From positions 6,951,501 to 7,015,500 of the forward strand of contig OU015661.1 in the NCBI GenBank assembly GCA_907165275.2: 64,000 bases of DNA, in the 5' to 3' direction. The stretch comes from Zygaena filipendulae (lineage: Eukaryota; Arthropoda; Insecta; Lepidoptera; Zygaenidae). Position 1 is the first letter of the stretch. The number at the start of each line of letters is the position of its first letter. Positions 45,820 to 57,354 of the stretch are shown in pieces. A program made the translations under genes and the position numbers. The notes below the pieces were generated by a model. The model was not told where the DNA came from. It ran no database searches and worked only from the letters and a program-made list of their open reading frames with translations.

Positions 45820-46230
45820 CATGGTGCGGCAGATTATGCAGAAGACCTGTCATTATTCTTAGCGTTTGTGGACAATGAGAAAGCCTTCGATTCGGTCGAG
45901 ATATTGGTCTTGCAACAGTCCCTCCACCGGTGCCAGGTTGATCACCAGTACTTCGAAGTGCTGAAGTGTTTGTACGAAAATGCCACAATGTCAGTTGGAC
46001 TGCAGGACCAGAGTACGAAGCCAACCCAACTGCGGCGAGGAGTGAGACAGCGAGAGGTTCTCTCTCCGAAACTCTTCACCGCAGCATTGGAAGACGTATT
46101 TGAGTTTCTGGACTGGAATGGATTTGGCATTAATATCAACGGCGAGCACATTACTAACCTTCGGTTTGTTGAAGACATAGTAGTCATGGCTGAGACCACG
46201 GAGTACCTAAGTCCTACTTCTAATAAGATA
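45820..46230 (+). pseudogene. RTE-type non-LTR reverse transcriptase fragment
   Basis: Homologous text starts near 45822 (VRQIMQKT in another frame), then shifts to the frame LAFVDNEKAFDSVEI...FEVLKCLYENATMSV, GVRQREVLSPKLFTAALEDV and NLRFVEDIVVMAE. In working enzymes of this type the last motif is F/YADD. Here it reads FVED and the upstream GVRQGD is GVRQRE, so the active site is broken in addition to the frameshift and both truncations. Confidence 0.75.
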
Positions 46231-46289
46231 TACAATAAATATTATACAGTTTATGTATGATGGCTTTTGGCTGATAAGATGATCATGAT

Positions 46290-46560
46290 GATGAGGAACA
46301 CAGGTTTCTGACTTCCAATCTGGGTGTGTTGTGTTTATATACAATACATAGATATATATTTATATCGGATATCTGTTGGAAATCAGAAACCTCTGTAGTC
46401 TGTAGGTATGTATGTATCATGTAATAAAGTAGTACATACCGCTTTAGCGTGGTTCTCGCGACATAACCATTACACATAAGCAAAAAGCACTAGATATTTA
46501 TCTAGTGTGCGATTAATTTTCTTTGTTGTGAAGTGTTATTAATATTAGTTTTACTGATAT
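46290..46560 (+). mobile_element. SINE body without its tRNA head
   Basis: CCAATCTGGGTGTGTTGTGT, GATATATATTTATATCGG, GTGGTTCTCGCGACATAACC and TCTAGTGTGCGATTAATTTT line up with the body of the SINE at 31995. Confidence 0.5.
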
Positions 46561-46639
46561 CAAGTATCTTGTGCTTGTAAAGTAGAAACGAAAAGTACAT
46601 CAAATATTTACAATATAACTAAAATCCGATGATATTTCA

Positions 46640-47100
46640 AGTTATTACTTATTAGTTCGACCGACGACGCGACGGTCGAAACGGTCCACCGTTTCTATTG
46701 GTCAAAACAATATACCGGACTCCGGGAGTTTCAGAAGTCAGCTTACTTACCTCCTCGCCCGGCGGAAATCACCCATTTCCTGCTTTATAGCGTCCGCTAA
46801 TGCTACAATACTTCACTTGTTCACTTTAGTCGGTTCGACTATTCATTTTTTAAAACAATAGTCAAGTAATATTTGTACGGAAATAGCTGTTGTTTCACAA
46901 ACTCGTTGGGAACAGGTGTTGCGTTTCCAATTTGGCGTCACCATCGTTCGGCTGGGATGTTCGCTACAGATTTTCATTTCCCGAGCACACCGCGTACCGC
47001 ACCCCGCACCCTCCCCGCACCCCACAAGTCACGAGCAAAATGTCACCATGATACGTCACGCCGCATTCATTACGCCATACTGACTGACCAACAAGGATCC
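46640..47100. promoter_or_regulatory. GC-rich promoter-like patch with a strong minus-strand splice donor
   Basis: CpG-rich text (CGACCGACGACGCGACGGTC; CACCGCGTACCGCACCCCGC) in an AT-rich background. On the minus strand GGGCGAGGAG|GTAAGTAAG at 46751 is a consensus donor, and an ATG 26 bases before it would code MGDFRRAR. This could be a 5' exon of a gene lying to the left, but no matching second exon was found. Confidence 0.25.
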
Positions 47101-47129
47101 CTTGTTATAATCAATTTTTTTTTGTTTAT

Positions 47130-48600
47130 AAATAAAAAAAAAGTGCTACTCACGAGGCGCGACGTTAGTACTCACCTACATATAAATATTATAAATAGGT
47201 CTATATAACGAGTTGATCTTTAAAACCTACTTACATATTAATATTAAAATAGATCTATATAACGAATACATAGATCTATCGACGAATCAATATATTAACA
47301 TGTCCTTCCAACATGATGGACTGACTGATTTGTGAACGCACGCTGTGTGTAGCAAATTTTAAATTTATCACACGGCTATTTTTTAATGTACGTGTGCGCC
47401 AAGAAACATTATATTTTTGGAAATTCACCCTCTAAAAAAAATTAAAAATGGGAAAGTTTGGAAATATTCACGGTTTTTCGTAACTCCAACGTAACTCTAA
47501 CTATGTCGTGATAGGAAACTCCGTGCTAAGCAAAAGGTTAATTATAAATAAGCGGCTTTATCGATTTTATTATTATAAAATTTGATGCTTAGGATGAATT
47601 TTAAAATTGTAATACGTCACGGGTAAGGTGAATTGAAGTAGACGTTTATTTCATAATGTTTTAAAATATAAATAATGTTAATATATTATGTAACATTAAC
47701 CACTCACAACCAATATTTTTCTAAAATAACCATATCGATTGATGTAGTTTTATATTGTGCTTAGAGAATTTCTGAGATATTTTTAGATAGTTTCATGTCT
47801 TTATATTGCTATACCTAAACGTTCTCTTATCATATTTTTTATTATCTCTGTTGACTTCAGTCCTAGTTTTTAAAATAACAATAGTAGATAAAAGGAATAA
47901 TAACTGACATAGTGTCTATTGTCTCGTCTGAGCTATGAAGCCACAAATGTTTCTGACAAAGTTCCTTCAGAAAAAACTTTGGGGAAGACTCTCATCTCCG
48001 TTTGTGAAGAGGGAAATATTTCTGTCCCTGCGGTGTCATTTGCTAACTTTCCAGTTTGACTGAGCTTAAAATTTTCAAGTTTTTGCGCTGTGAATACTTC
48101 AGTTTTCGTTGATACAAGAATTTTTATATACGGACAAAAGAAAGGAAGTTTGTTATTATTTTTTGAGAGAAAAATATGGTTATGAAACAGAATTTTATTA
48201 TTCTCTTGAAACTTTTTATCTTACAAATAAGAAATAAAACTTAATTTACACAAACGTATTGATTCTAAATGTTTAGGTCAATTTAAAATTATTGTTGCTG
48301 TGGTTAACGCCTCTTAGCCAAAACAGTTAAATTACATTAAAACGTTCAAGACAAATTATTATTATAACATGCTGAAATTTTAGATAAAATCCCTATATTT
48401 AGTGTATAAGACTGACTACTGTATATACATGTTATAATACTTTTATGAGCAATTTCTAAACAAAAATATAGAGAAAAGGAGTTATGTTAAAAAAAAGGAA
48501 TTCCCTAGGGAATTCCGGAATTCTCGAGGGTAAAACTACGGGGTACAACAGGTATTAGGTATGGTTTAAGAAATATTATTTAATATCTGTAGCGTCTGTT
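47130..48600. other. AT-rich stretch without recognised features
   Basis: A short Helitron-like end is visible near 48500-48550 (GGGAATTCCGGAATTCTCGA). The remainder is unassigned. Confidence 0.35.
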
Positions 48601-48607
48601 GGTTACC

Positions 48608-48660
48608 TCCAAGTTAAAAAGAGTTGAGAGATAAAAAAAATCTCGCTCAGAGTTAACTTG
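48608..48660. repeat. Small inverted repeat
   Basis: CCAAGTTAA...TTAACTTGG, with an inner GAGAGAT...ATCTC pairing. Confidence 0.4.
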
Positions 48661-48944
48661 GCGATAAATAAGAGATAATGGACCATTCATTGCAAAATAT
48701 AATCATAAAAGAGATCTAACGTTGTAGGGCACGCTACGGATGCTAAGGTGGGTGCGGGGGCAGAAGCTAATTGAAGCTAAATACCTAATGTAGATGTGGT
48801 CGGTAAATCGTAAAGTTTGTCCGTTTACAAATAGCGTTGGCTGCGGTCGCGGTAAGGCCAATTGTTAATATTCGGCGGTCGCCGATTCAAGATGGATCGT
48901 CAGCGCTACAGTTTTCACGCGAACTTCATGAAATCTATCTACTA

Positions 48945-49145
48945 TCTTTCAACGAGCAATTCTTGTATATAAATATATACCTATATGTATATAATCTGAA
49001 TCTCCGAAACGGCTGCAACAATTTTCATGAAATTTAGTACCTACCTATATGCAGGGGTTTTGGGTTTTGGGGGCGATTAATCGATCTAGCTAGGTTCCAT
49101 TTTTAGAAAACGTAATTTTTTCCGTGTTTTCAGGAAATGAAAAAT
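48945..49145 (+). repeat. Dispersed repeat ('GATTAATCGATCTAGCTAGG' family)
   Basis: TCAACGAGCAATTCTTGTAT, ATCTCCGAAACGGCTGCAAC and CGATTAATCGATCTAGCTAG are text I know from a widespread lepidopteran repeat. Confidence 0.5.
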
Positions 49146-49149
49146 GAGT

Positions 49150-49815
49150 GTTTGGTACTGCTTCTACTTCTTCTCTCTTCTCTTTCTACTTAACAATAGA
49201 TGGCGCCCAGATATTTATACGTAAGTGAAAAGACGTATTAAAAATAAATATCTTTTTTGCATACATTTTGGTATTGGCGATATCACAAATAATGTTGTAT
49301 TTTTTCAATTATTTAAGTGAGTAAAAAGCTGATTAGTAAGGAAGGAAGCTGTGTGTAAGGAAATATCTATTGATGTTCGTATCTGTCAGCAACCCCACAC
49401 GCTATGTCCTTATTATAAATCAATCCAACAAAATAACCTAACCTAGGTTTGATCAAAAGAGTCAAATGGTAGGTACTGCTTTCCGATTCACGAGCACCGA
49501 CCCCACTTATTATCTTCGGCGTTATGCAAAATGCCGTTAGTGTGTACGCTGACAAGTTTTACAATTTTCCTGTGATCTAGAAATAGGATTCCAACAAAAA
49601 AATACCACTGTACTAACTAGCCGATTTATTTTATTATAGAAATCATTATTGTAATCAAAACTTAAACTAGGGAAGCCCTTAACAACGTTTTTGCAACGTC
49701 ATATCTTTACTTATCAACGAGTATTTACAGAGTTACGGCTAACTCTGCTTTAAAGTATTTTAACCCAATCAACCGGGCGGAAGAATGGAAGGAGCGCGAG
49801 GTCACGGATGTGTTT
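49150..49815. other. Stretch without recognised genes
   Basis: Nothing recognised. Confidence 0.35.
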
Positions 49816-49817
49816 TT

Positions 49818-49880
49818 TAACCGACTTCCCAAAAAGGAGGAGGTTCTCAATTCGACGCGTATGTTTTTTTTTAGTGATTA
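49818..49880 (+). repeat. AACCGACTTC-family repeat start
   Basis: TAACCGACTTCCCAAAAAGG and AGGAGGTTCTCAATTCGACG, truncated after about 60 bp. Confidence 0.5.
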
Positions 49881-49953
49881 TTTAGTAACAACAACAACAA
49901 CTAGTATTGAGTTCAAACGAAGCACCAGCCTACTCCGAAGGGATTATTATCAA

Positions 49954-50230
49954 CTAGCTGTGGCCCGCGGTCACCGGAGTGAGTTTCAGAATTCCCGCAG
50001 TTACTCCAAAGGTTACTTTACAGCTTTAAAGCCTAATTTACTCCTTATAACATCAGTTAAGTAGCGGAGAAGGTCCCGTTGAAATTGGTCCAACCGTGTC
50101 GGAGATTCTTCCGCGTGAGTTTTAGAATTCCCGCAGGAGCTCCAAACTTCTTTTATAAAAACTTGTCCTTACAATAATAAACACAAAGAAATCGGTAAAA
50201 AAAGAATTAATCCAATTTGGACAGTCGTAT
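49954..50230 (-). mobile_element. Helitron-like repeat, composite
   Basis: CTAGCTGTGGCCCGCGG at the left, then TTACTCCTTATAACATCAG and a second GCGTGAGTTTTAGAATTCCC motif. Same build as 38243. Confidence 0.55.
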
Positions 50231-50274
50231 GGAATTTATGCGATCGGCGATTTATTTTTACTTATATAAATGGA

Positions 50275-50585
50275 TAGCTGTAACCCGCGGTTTCACCCGT
50301 GTTAATTTGAGGAAAAACTAACTAAAATATATTCCACAGCTAACTGTTAACGCAGCGTACGCAAAAGGCCCTCAAAAGGAATCTGTTTTACCGTTCTAGC
50401 AACATTTTTTATTGCTGCTCCGGTTTTATTAGTCTTAGCGTGATGATATATAGCCTATAGCCTTCCTCGATAAATGGGCTATATAATACTGAAATAATTT
50501 TTCAAATTGGACCTATAGTTCCTGAGATTAGCGCGTTCAAGCAACCAAACAAACTCTTCAGCTTTGTAATATTAGTATTGATTAG
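50275..50585 (-). mobile_element. Helitron-like repeat, another subfamily
   Basis: TAGCTGTAACCCGCGGTTTC at the left; the interior AGCGTGATGATATATAGCCT, ATAGCCTTCCTCGATAAATG and GATTAGCGCGTTCAAGCAAC belong to a common lepidopteran Helitron-like subfamily. Confidence 0.6.
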
Positions 50586-50589
50586 TTTG

Positions 50590-51595
50590 AGATAAAAAAA
50601 GAACAAGAAACTAATGGTTTAAGATTTAACTTAGGATTAATCCTATATTTTTATAAAAGTGAGTACTTACTATTTACTTAATGTTTATACGAGCTTAAAA
50701 ACCGGCTAAATTCACCACCGTGCACCGTAATGACTAAATATATACCGTAGGTAAGAATTACATATAAAATAGTTTAGAATTTGTGACCGAGGTTAGGAAT
50801 TCAACTATGTTCCAAATGTCTCGAATTGCACAGTTGCATTTATCTAATAGGAATAAATTTGTCAAAGTTTCACGCACTATCTACATGTCTAAAGGACAAT
50901 GATTTATTTTCAATGTTGCACAAAGTAACGGTCGAAACGACCGAATCTTCGTCGTCGTTCAGGCAATTAATGGATTGGTAGAAGTGTTAGTTCTTTTTAA
51001 ATTTTCTTAGGCCAATTTTTTTTTAAACCCTCTTCTGTTTTAACTTTACTTGACTTCAAGAGCCATGGCACAACTAACAAAAGTAAAACAATACTTATTT
51101 CAAGGAAGTTTTTTAACGCGGCTTGCGGTCGGAATTGGTACAAATCGATTCGCGTCAAATAAAGACAAAAGCGTAATGCCCCCTCCATGCAAATCGAAAC
51201 CTTTGGTTGGTCTGACATAGTCCGGATATTCTCATAAGCGCTGGCCGCTAGAGATCAAGTAAAGGCGTGAGGAATTTTGTTTGTTCCCGACCACACACAT
51301 TTTTTATTCCTAAACATCATTCACGGGTCCATATAATTCTATAGGTACCTTCAAATAGAATAACACCGTGTTCATGACAAATGGTAAAACAGAAGCGTTT
51401 ATTTTTTCTATCCTATAGAAAAATAAAACCAGCGTTCGAGCCGCCCGTTTGTGTTTTCCTTCAAAGCTAAAAGAATCTTTAGCTGCAATGCATGTTGGTT
51501 ACATCACTGCATCGCGCGGGGGCGCTACCAGCCACTGGCAGCTCCAACATACAACGCTATCTCTGTACCTACTCTTATTTATGAGGACTATACGG
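50590..51595. other. Stretch without recognised genes
   Basis: Nothing recognised. Short ORFs near 51000 and 51450 have no coding features. Confidence 0.35.
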
Positions 51596-51599
51596 AAGA

Positions 51600-51690
51600 T
51601 ATTATTTATTTATTTATTCTTTATTGCACAGTATGTTCAAATGGCAAACTTAATGCCTTGCGGCATTCTCTACCAGTTAACCATTGGGTA
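51600..51690 (-). mobile_element. LINE tail fragment
   Basis: ATTTATTTATTTATTCTTTA, TTGCACAGTATGTTC and AAATGGCAAACTTAATGCC match the nested tail at 44697. Confidence 0.55.
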
Positions 51691-51829
51691 GAAATAGAGA
51701 TATAGAGGATGTGCAAACTAAAACAATACTATAATACTACTAAATACTAGATCTGCATTTTCCTATTTTGTAAAAAATGTGTATCTACTTAGTGGGTCCT
51801 TTAGTCTATGTGACAAATGATGGCATTTC

Positions 51830-52223
51830 ATGAAATGTCTAGTTACAAGTACTTTTTACTTTTGGCAGGGCACGATAGAGCACCCCGACATTCTTGGTTT
51901 GGTTAGGTTTGTACTCCATCGTCAATGGGTAGCGGTTCTGGCGACAGATTGGTGCATGGTGTCATGGAGCACCTGGTTTTGTAACCTTGTGTATCCTTCA
52001 ATGACCAAGTCACACAACATTAACTATAAAGAAATCGCAGTAAGGAACCTTAGACTTGGCATGACTTTGCCTAGATTTCATTACTTTTTAGAGATAAACA
52101 AGCGAGACTTGGCTAGTTTTTTACAGAATGTTTTTGTTGGGATTTCACTTCTTTTTGTAGAAACGTGGGGAATTTTCTTATTTGACACAGTTTTTTTTCT
52201 TTTTAGGAGTAGTTTTTTTATTA
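51830..52223. other. Unassigned stretch with a long open frame
   Basis: Open for 148 codons on the plus strand from 51830 to 52276. The protein (e.g. EIAVRNLRLGMTLPRFHYFL) is not recognised and its end overlaps the Helitron helicase on the other strand, so it is probably chance or old element DNA. Confidence 0.2.
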
Positions 52224-52529
52224 TTACCTACAAATCTTTCTTTTCTTTTTTTCCAGTTCTGATTCTTGTACAGTAGCAACAGTTTTTCGTATTGCCCATT
52301 CGCGTTCATTATTTATTCTTTTAGACAGTTTAATTTCTGAAAGATCGGCGCGGTATTTACGCCTAAGCCGATTGTATTCGGTGATCGCTGAAGCTTGAGC
52401 TTTTATACTCTTGAAGTCAACATTTATTAGGTGCACCCCATGAAGATTGGCGACTCGTGAAAGCGCCACGTAGGCTTGGCCACAAGAGAATATGGAGGTA
52501 CCAATGTCCATGAGGGCATTTTCTACTCT
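52224..52529 (-). pseudogene. Helitron helicase C-terminus (PIF1-like)
   Basis: The minus strand reads VENALMDIGTSIFSCGQAYV, then ALSRVANLHGVHLINVDFKS and ITEYNRLRRKYRADL, to a stop. GQAYVALSRV is the final helicase motif of PIF1-like proteins, and the EYNRLR extension is typical of Helitron RepHel proteins. Only the last ~100 residues remain, and a Helitron-like repeat abuts the break. It is evidence that autonomous Helitrons existed in this genome. Confidence 0.7.
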
Positions 52530-52699
52530 GTCTGTCCGTTACGCTTTCACGCCTAAACGGCTCAACCGATCATCATTAAAATTTTGCATACACATTGGCA
52601 GGGGTACAGAGAAGGACGTACGGTACTTACTTTATTTTGTCCCGCAATTCCCGCGGGAAATCTGTAATTAACACGGGTGAAACCGCGAGGAACAGCTAG
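52525..52699 (+). mobile_element. Helitron-like repeat abutting the helicase fragment
   Basis: GTCCGTTACGCTTTCACGCC, GTACAGAGAAGGACGTACGG, ACACGGGTGAAACCGCGAGG and CTAG|T. Confidence 0.6.
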
Positions 52700-52719
52700 T
52701 AATCTTAATAATCTTTTAA

Positions 52720-54018
52720 TTGTTATCAAGTGGATTATTATTATTATTAATTAAAAAAAATTGTTTCCATGAACTTTCAGAAAATTGAAGGACATGTAAT
52801 TCAATCGATTATAAATCAAAATGAGTATGGTAATTATTCTATAGTCGATATAAAATAATTCTTAGAGTTAACTGCTTTTCAAGTAGGTATGTTTTCGCGG
52901 AATGCTTTTTAGATCTAGCGTTAGGATTAGTGCCAGTGCACCCTAGATCTAAAAAACATAGTCACCGACCACCGTCAATGTTAGATTCTCTATAATCACT
53001 GTTCCATCGGTGCTTTCAAAATAACTGTAATATTGTTATTTTATGTGCATTGAAGGATTAAATACATAAAACTTGGCAGTAAATATCAATAAAAAACACA
53101 ATAATCTCAAATACATTTGTATTATTATTTATCTTTTCTTCAAGAATGTTGTTAAAAAAAAAACTTTTATCGAACGTAAGCTTTGCGAAAATACTTTTAT
53201 CTCTGTACTCCCGTCCCGAGAGCAAAGTAAACGTACTACTTACTGGCAGGAAAAGGCTCGTGTATCAGCTCAAATACAGACGCAAAATGAATGAACACTA
53301 TCCAAAATATATATAGATTGGGTCAAACCCATACGTATTACTGTTTCTAAGACGCAATAGAATTTAATATTTAAGAGCAGTTCTATAGACCTACCGCGAG
53401 GCCAGATGGGTTATTATTTGTTTTATTTTTAAAACGAACCCTATATAGATAAAAGTGCTGTGTCTGTCTGTAATATCGAAATAAAGGCCTGCTATTGAGC
53501 CAGAAGGTTTATTTGTTTGCTGTTATTTGTAAAAAAGATAAAATATATTAAAATACAAATATAGGTACCTAACTATTATTAGAATGTTTACATTTCTTTG
53601 AACGTATTTTCATAAAGTGTGTAATATAGGTCCGTAATTAAAGTTACTTTTGATCTAAAAATAGGACAACCTTTTGTGTCGAAGAATTCAGAAATCGAAC
53701 AGCTATACTTTATCCATATAATTATTTTTCCTGTGTGGAAACAGTAAAGAATTAGAGAGATTTGATATTAACACAAAAAAAAAATACTTCAAATTTTAGA
53801 TTTCGATGGGCTACATTTGAGTGAGCATGTGTGTGTGAGATCAAATACTATTAATAGCCTAAAAACATATTTAATTTGCTTTCTTTCGCCATTTGAGGTT
53901 TTATGAAAAAAAATAGAAGATTTTGAAAAAAAAAAGAAGAACTGTCCTATTGGTTACACTTCAAAGTAGTCCCGTCCCGTCCCAGTGGGTGGCCCCTCTC
54001 AACTTATTCTGTATCTAT
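52720..54018. other. Stretch without recognised genes
   Basis: Contains an inverted repeat TTTTTAGATCTAG (52906-52918) / CTAGATCTAAAAA (52943-52955). Otherwise nothing recognised. Confidence 0.4.
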
Positions 54019-54024
54019 ATATTA

Positions 54025-54162
54025 TATAAAAATGAATCCCTATTTCCCTTGGTCACGGCATCACGCGTGAACGGTTGGACCAATTATTTCGTTAATTCTT
54101 TTTTTGCCTGTTCCTGCGGGAATTCTGAAATTCACGCAAATAAAACCGCGGGGCACAGCTAG
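54025..54162 (+). mobile_element. Helitron-like repeat
   Basis: AATCCCTATTTCCCTTGGTC, CGGCATCACGCGTGAACGG, then AAATAAAACCGCGGGGCACA and CTAG|T. Confidence 0.6.
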
Positions 54163-54169
54163 TCATTAA

Positions 54170-55210
54170 TGAAGTAGGTGCCTACTTGTGTCGCGCTTGC
54201 AATGGGTGCCAAGCGCAATGTCAATATAAACCCAAAGCTGAAAAGCACCTGCGTTCCCGGTTCATTAAATAATAACCAACTTGCTTTATGTCTTTGTAAT
54301 CGAGTAGGTACATCAAGGTGTATTTTGACCATTTTATCTTATGACGTACCTAGGTACTTAAAGACAAATTATATTTTCATTTCAGTATTTCCGTTTTTTT
54401 TTTTCTAATTCAGAGGCTTCACTGATATTCGACTGATTTAAAATTTTATTGATAGGTACCTACTAGTAGGACTTACTACTTGATTCTGGTACTTGTACAC
54501 TTCGGCAAATTCTATGAAAAGAATCGCAACGTAAAATTATTCGAACATGGTGAAAAGGGATTATATGTTACTGTACCTATATACTTACGATAAAAGATCA
54601 TTAACATGAAACACATCCGAGAAGATTAAAGATAAGTAATGTAGATGAGTACACTTAGAAGGGAGAGTGTCACTCTTTATACATAAAAAAAAAATTCACG
54701 AAAAAGAAAATAAAAGGTCCCAAAGAAAGTAATAAAGCTATGAATTACGTTGCAAAAATAAATCTCGAACCTTATATTACGGAGCCTTAGAATAACGCTG
54801 GTACACACGAGCCTCTCAAAAAAATACATCAGTGAAAATTGTTTCCCGCCCGGAGGTAGAATGTTTGCGAAGATTACTTTTGTTGGTCGCCCGTTGCGGC
54901 TGATTTTCTTAGTTTATAGGACGAATGGGTGGAATGCCTGGAACGAGGAGCGAACGGTGTTCAGCTGAGTAATTGAATGTGTTCCTGAACAAAGCTCTCG
55001 TCTTACTTAACTGCTCCGTACGTATAGATATATGTACGTAGTCCAAGGGAAACAGAGCGAGCCCATTCTATTTTCCATCAGCTGAAATAATAGATTTAAT
55101 TCCTATTTACAAGCTTTATTATGTGTTACTTCTACTCGCTCGCTCTAAGTAGATACTGTAAAGTTAGACTCCAGACGTAGTTATAGTCAGCAGCTCGATG
55201 CCGATAGTAT
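54170..55210. other. Stretch without recognised genes
   Basis: Nothing recognised. It includes a mostly repeat-free part at about 54770-55120. Confidence 0.35.
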
Positions 55211-55212
55211 TG

Positions 55213-55560
55213 TTCGCAGACTTCCAAAAAGAAGGAAGTTCTCAGTTCGACTGTATGTTTTTTTGTATCTTTGTTACGCGATTACCTACTCGAAGACGGC
55301 TGGACCGATTTGGAAAATTCCTTTTTTTTGTTTGAAAGGATACACTTCCGAGGTGGTCCCATTGTCATGATGATGAGATCTTGGAGAAATTGAGGGAACT
55401 CTTCAAATATTACAGGCACAGCTACACTGATTTGGGTAGATAAATTGTCACTTGATAAATTATAAACCAACCCACTTAAAAGCGAGAAATAAACAAAATT
55501 TTAGATTTTTAGTGTCGTGCATTTTTTTATGAAGTCAGTTTTGATTTTGTTGTCAAAAAT
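55213..55560 (+). repeat. AACCGACTTC-family dispersed repeat, longest copy
   Basis: AGACTTCCAAAAAGAAGGAA at the left, then CGGCTGGACCGATTTGG, ATACACTTCCGAGGTGGTCC, GAGAAATTGAGGGAACTCTT, and TTTTTTATGAAGTCAGTTTT at the right. The ends are inverted copies of each other. Confidence 0.6.
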
Positions 55561-55564
55561 TTTA

Positions 55565-56985
55565 ATAAGCCTAGAGTGGGGATTATTAATGAGGTATTAC
55601 GTACATTTAGCTCGAGTTCCAGGATACATTGTGTTTATAATTATTTAAGTCGCCTAATATGTCCTTATTCGACATCCTTCACTTTTTTTAATTTCATTAA
55701 AACTGGAAAAATCACACCATTATTAGGCACCATTAAAAGAGCAACTGAACCATGAACCGGGAAATAGAGCAAATCTCCCTTTTTCACGAGAAAATGTACA
55801 ATATTCTATTGTTATGGAAAGGTTTTAACAATTTCTCATTCACTCGGCTCCCGTTAGTATTTTCGACTGCCGTTGTAAAATACCCAGAGCAAATTCAATT
55901 TAAAAATTGAACTAAAACGAGAATACATTTTCGTTGAATCGATAAAAGGGAAGTTGGAAAAAAAAATACATTGGCCACTTTCCCGCTAGATTCGGAGTAC
56001 AGTTAAGGCTTCACTCGGCGTGTCGCATTCCACCACAAAATAGGAAAACCGGGAAAGGAGACCCCAAGGACCCAGCGAGGCTCTTTATGTAAATGCAAGC
56101 GTTACAAAGGTGAAGTAATGCGAAATTGAGATTGGGACTCACCGACGACGTTCCACGTTCAACCGTCGAATCGAACGCAATCGACACAGTTTCGTATAAA
56201 AAATTTAACCAAGCCAAAATTGAAGACAAACATCGTTGAAATTCACAAAGAATTTCGTTTCTTCCGCGGATAGCTACGTGTGGTTGGTTATAGGTACAAC
56301 GCCAAGTCTTGGATTAAATTTGTACGCAAACACTTCATATATAGGTTATGCGAATAATGTAATCGTTTCAGTTTATTATACAATATTTATGATTGGCTTT
56401 CTTTCTACGCATATTAATAGTGTCTATCTTTTCCATTTAGTTACTATGTATTATCTAAAGTGAAACTTGATAGTTTAAATTTTATTCCCGCAAATGCTTT
56501 ACTCGTAATGTTTTGTCAGAAAAGTTATAAATATGACAATCTGTATATTTTGCTGCAACTTCTGTTTTTTAAAGAACTTCTTCTATTTTGTAAGAAGACC
56601 TCACAATAAATAGGTTATCATTAGGTATACAAAAAATCCAAGATAATTGTTTGTTAAAATTTCGATCACTTTTAAAACAGTATTTTGCATTTGCAAGATC
56701 CAATTTGTATTTCCTCAAGCAGGGGAGTTAGTTGCACGGGTTATTTAGAAATGAAGCAATCGAAATTTCGCACAACATATAAATTATTATAACGAAAAGC
56801 TTATATAATATAAGAGAATTTTTTTAAGTATTAACCGTTTACCTGTCTACCTTCAACCCCAAAGGGATTGTGTGCACGAACGAAAATTCGTTTCATCTAT
56901 TACTAAATTGAATTACTTGTTGACCACCATGAGTACCTACTCATAACAAGTAGAGCTTATGAGAGTTTCATACATATTTTATTTA
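55565..56985. other. Repeat-poor stretch without recognised genes
   Basis: About 1.4 kb with no known repeat. Short ORFs near 56011 and 56236 show no recognisable domain. Could be old non-coding or regulatory DNA. Confidence 0.3.
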
Positions 56986-56988
56986 TTA

Positions 56989-57175
56989 CTAGCTGTTATC
57001 TGCGGTTTCGCCTGTATTAATTTCGAAATTCCCGCGAAAATTCCGTGATAAAAGTACCTGTCCTTTTCTGCACTCCTAACAAAGTGTATGCAAAATTACA
57101 TGATGATGGGTCAAGTAGTTAAGGCGTGAAACAAATAAGCAAACAAACTCACGTGCGCATTTCCAAGGATAAGTA
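56989..57175 (-). mobile_element. Helitron-like repeat (head-to-head pair, left)
   Basis: A|CTAGCTGTTATCTGCGGTT at the left; GCAAAATTACATGATGATGG in the interior. Confidence 0.55.
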
Positions 57176-57348
57176 AAATAACCTCTGGAACTGCTGAAGT
57201 GATTCTAATTTTTTTCACTGAGTTACCTAGTTACAGTATTCCTACATAACGTAATAAGTTAGACTTTTATCTTACAGCAAGGAGTCCCCTATTGTACCTA
57301 GTTATCTACAGACTTCCTGAACGCGGGTGAAATCGCGGGAACGGCTAG
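57176..57348 (+). mobile_element. Helitron-like repeat (head-to-head pair, right)
   Basis: ATAACCTCTGGAACTGCTGA, ACGCGGGTGAAATCGCGGGA and CTAG|T. Its 5' end touches the 5' end of the opposite-strand copy. Confidence 0.55.
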
Positions 57349-57354
57349 TAAATA

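Noticed and set aside
47130..47210. Continuation of the GC-rich patch as a coding exon on the plus strand
   Set aside because: The open frame passes into poly-A/T-rich DNA and the encoded text has no pattern; only the minus-strand donor was kept as a weak signal.
54178..54408. 76-codon ORF downstream of a Helitron-like copy
   Set aside because: Ends in a poly-T-derived Phe run and has no coding features.
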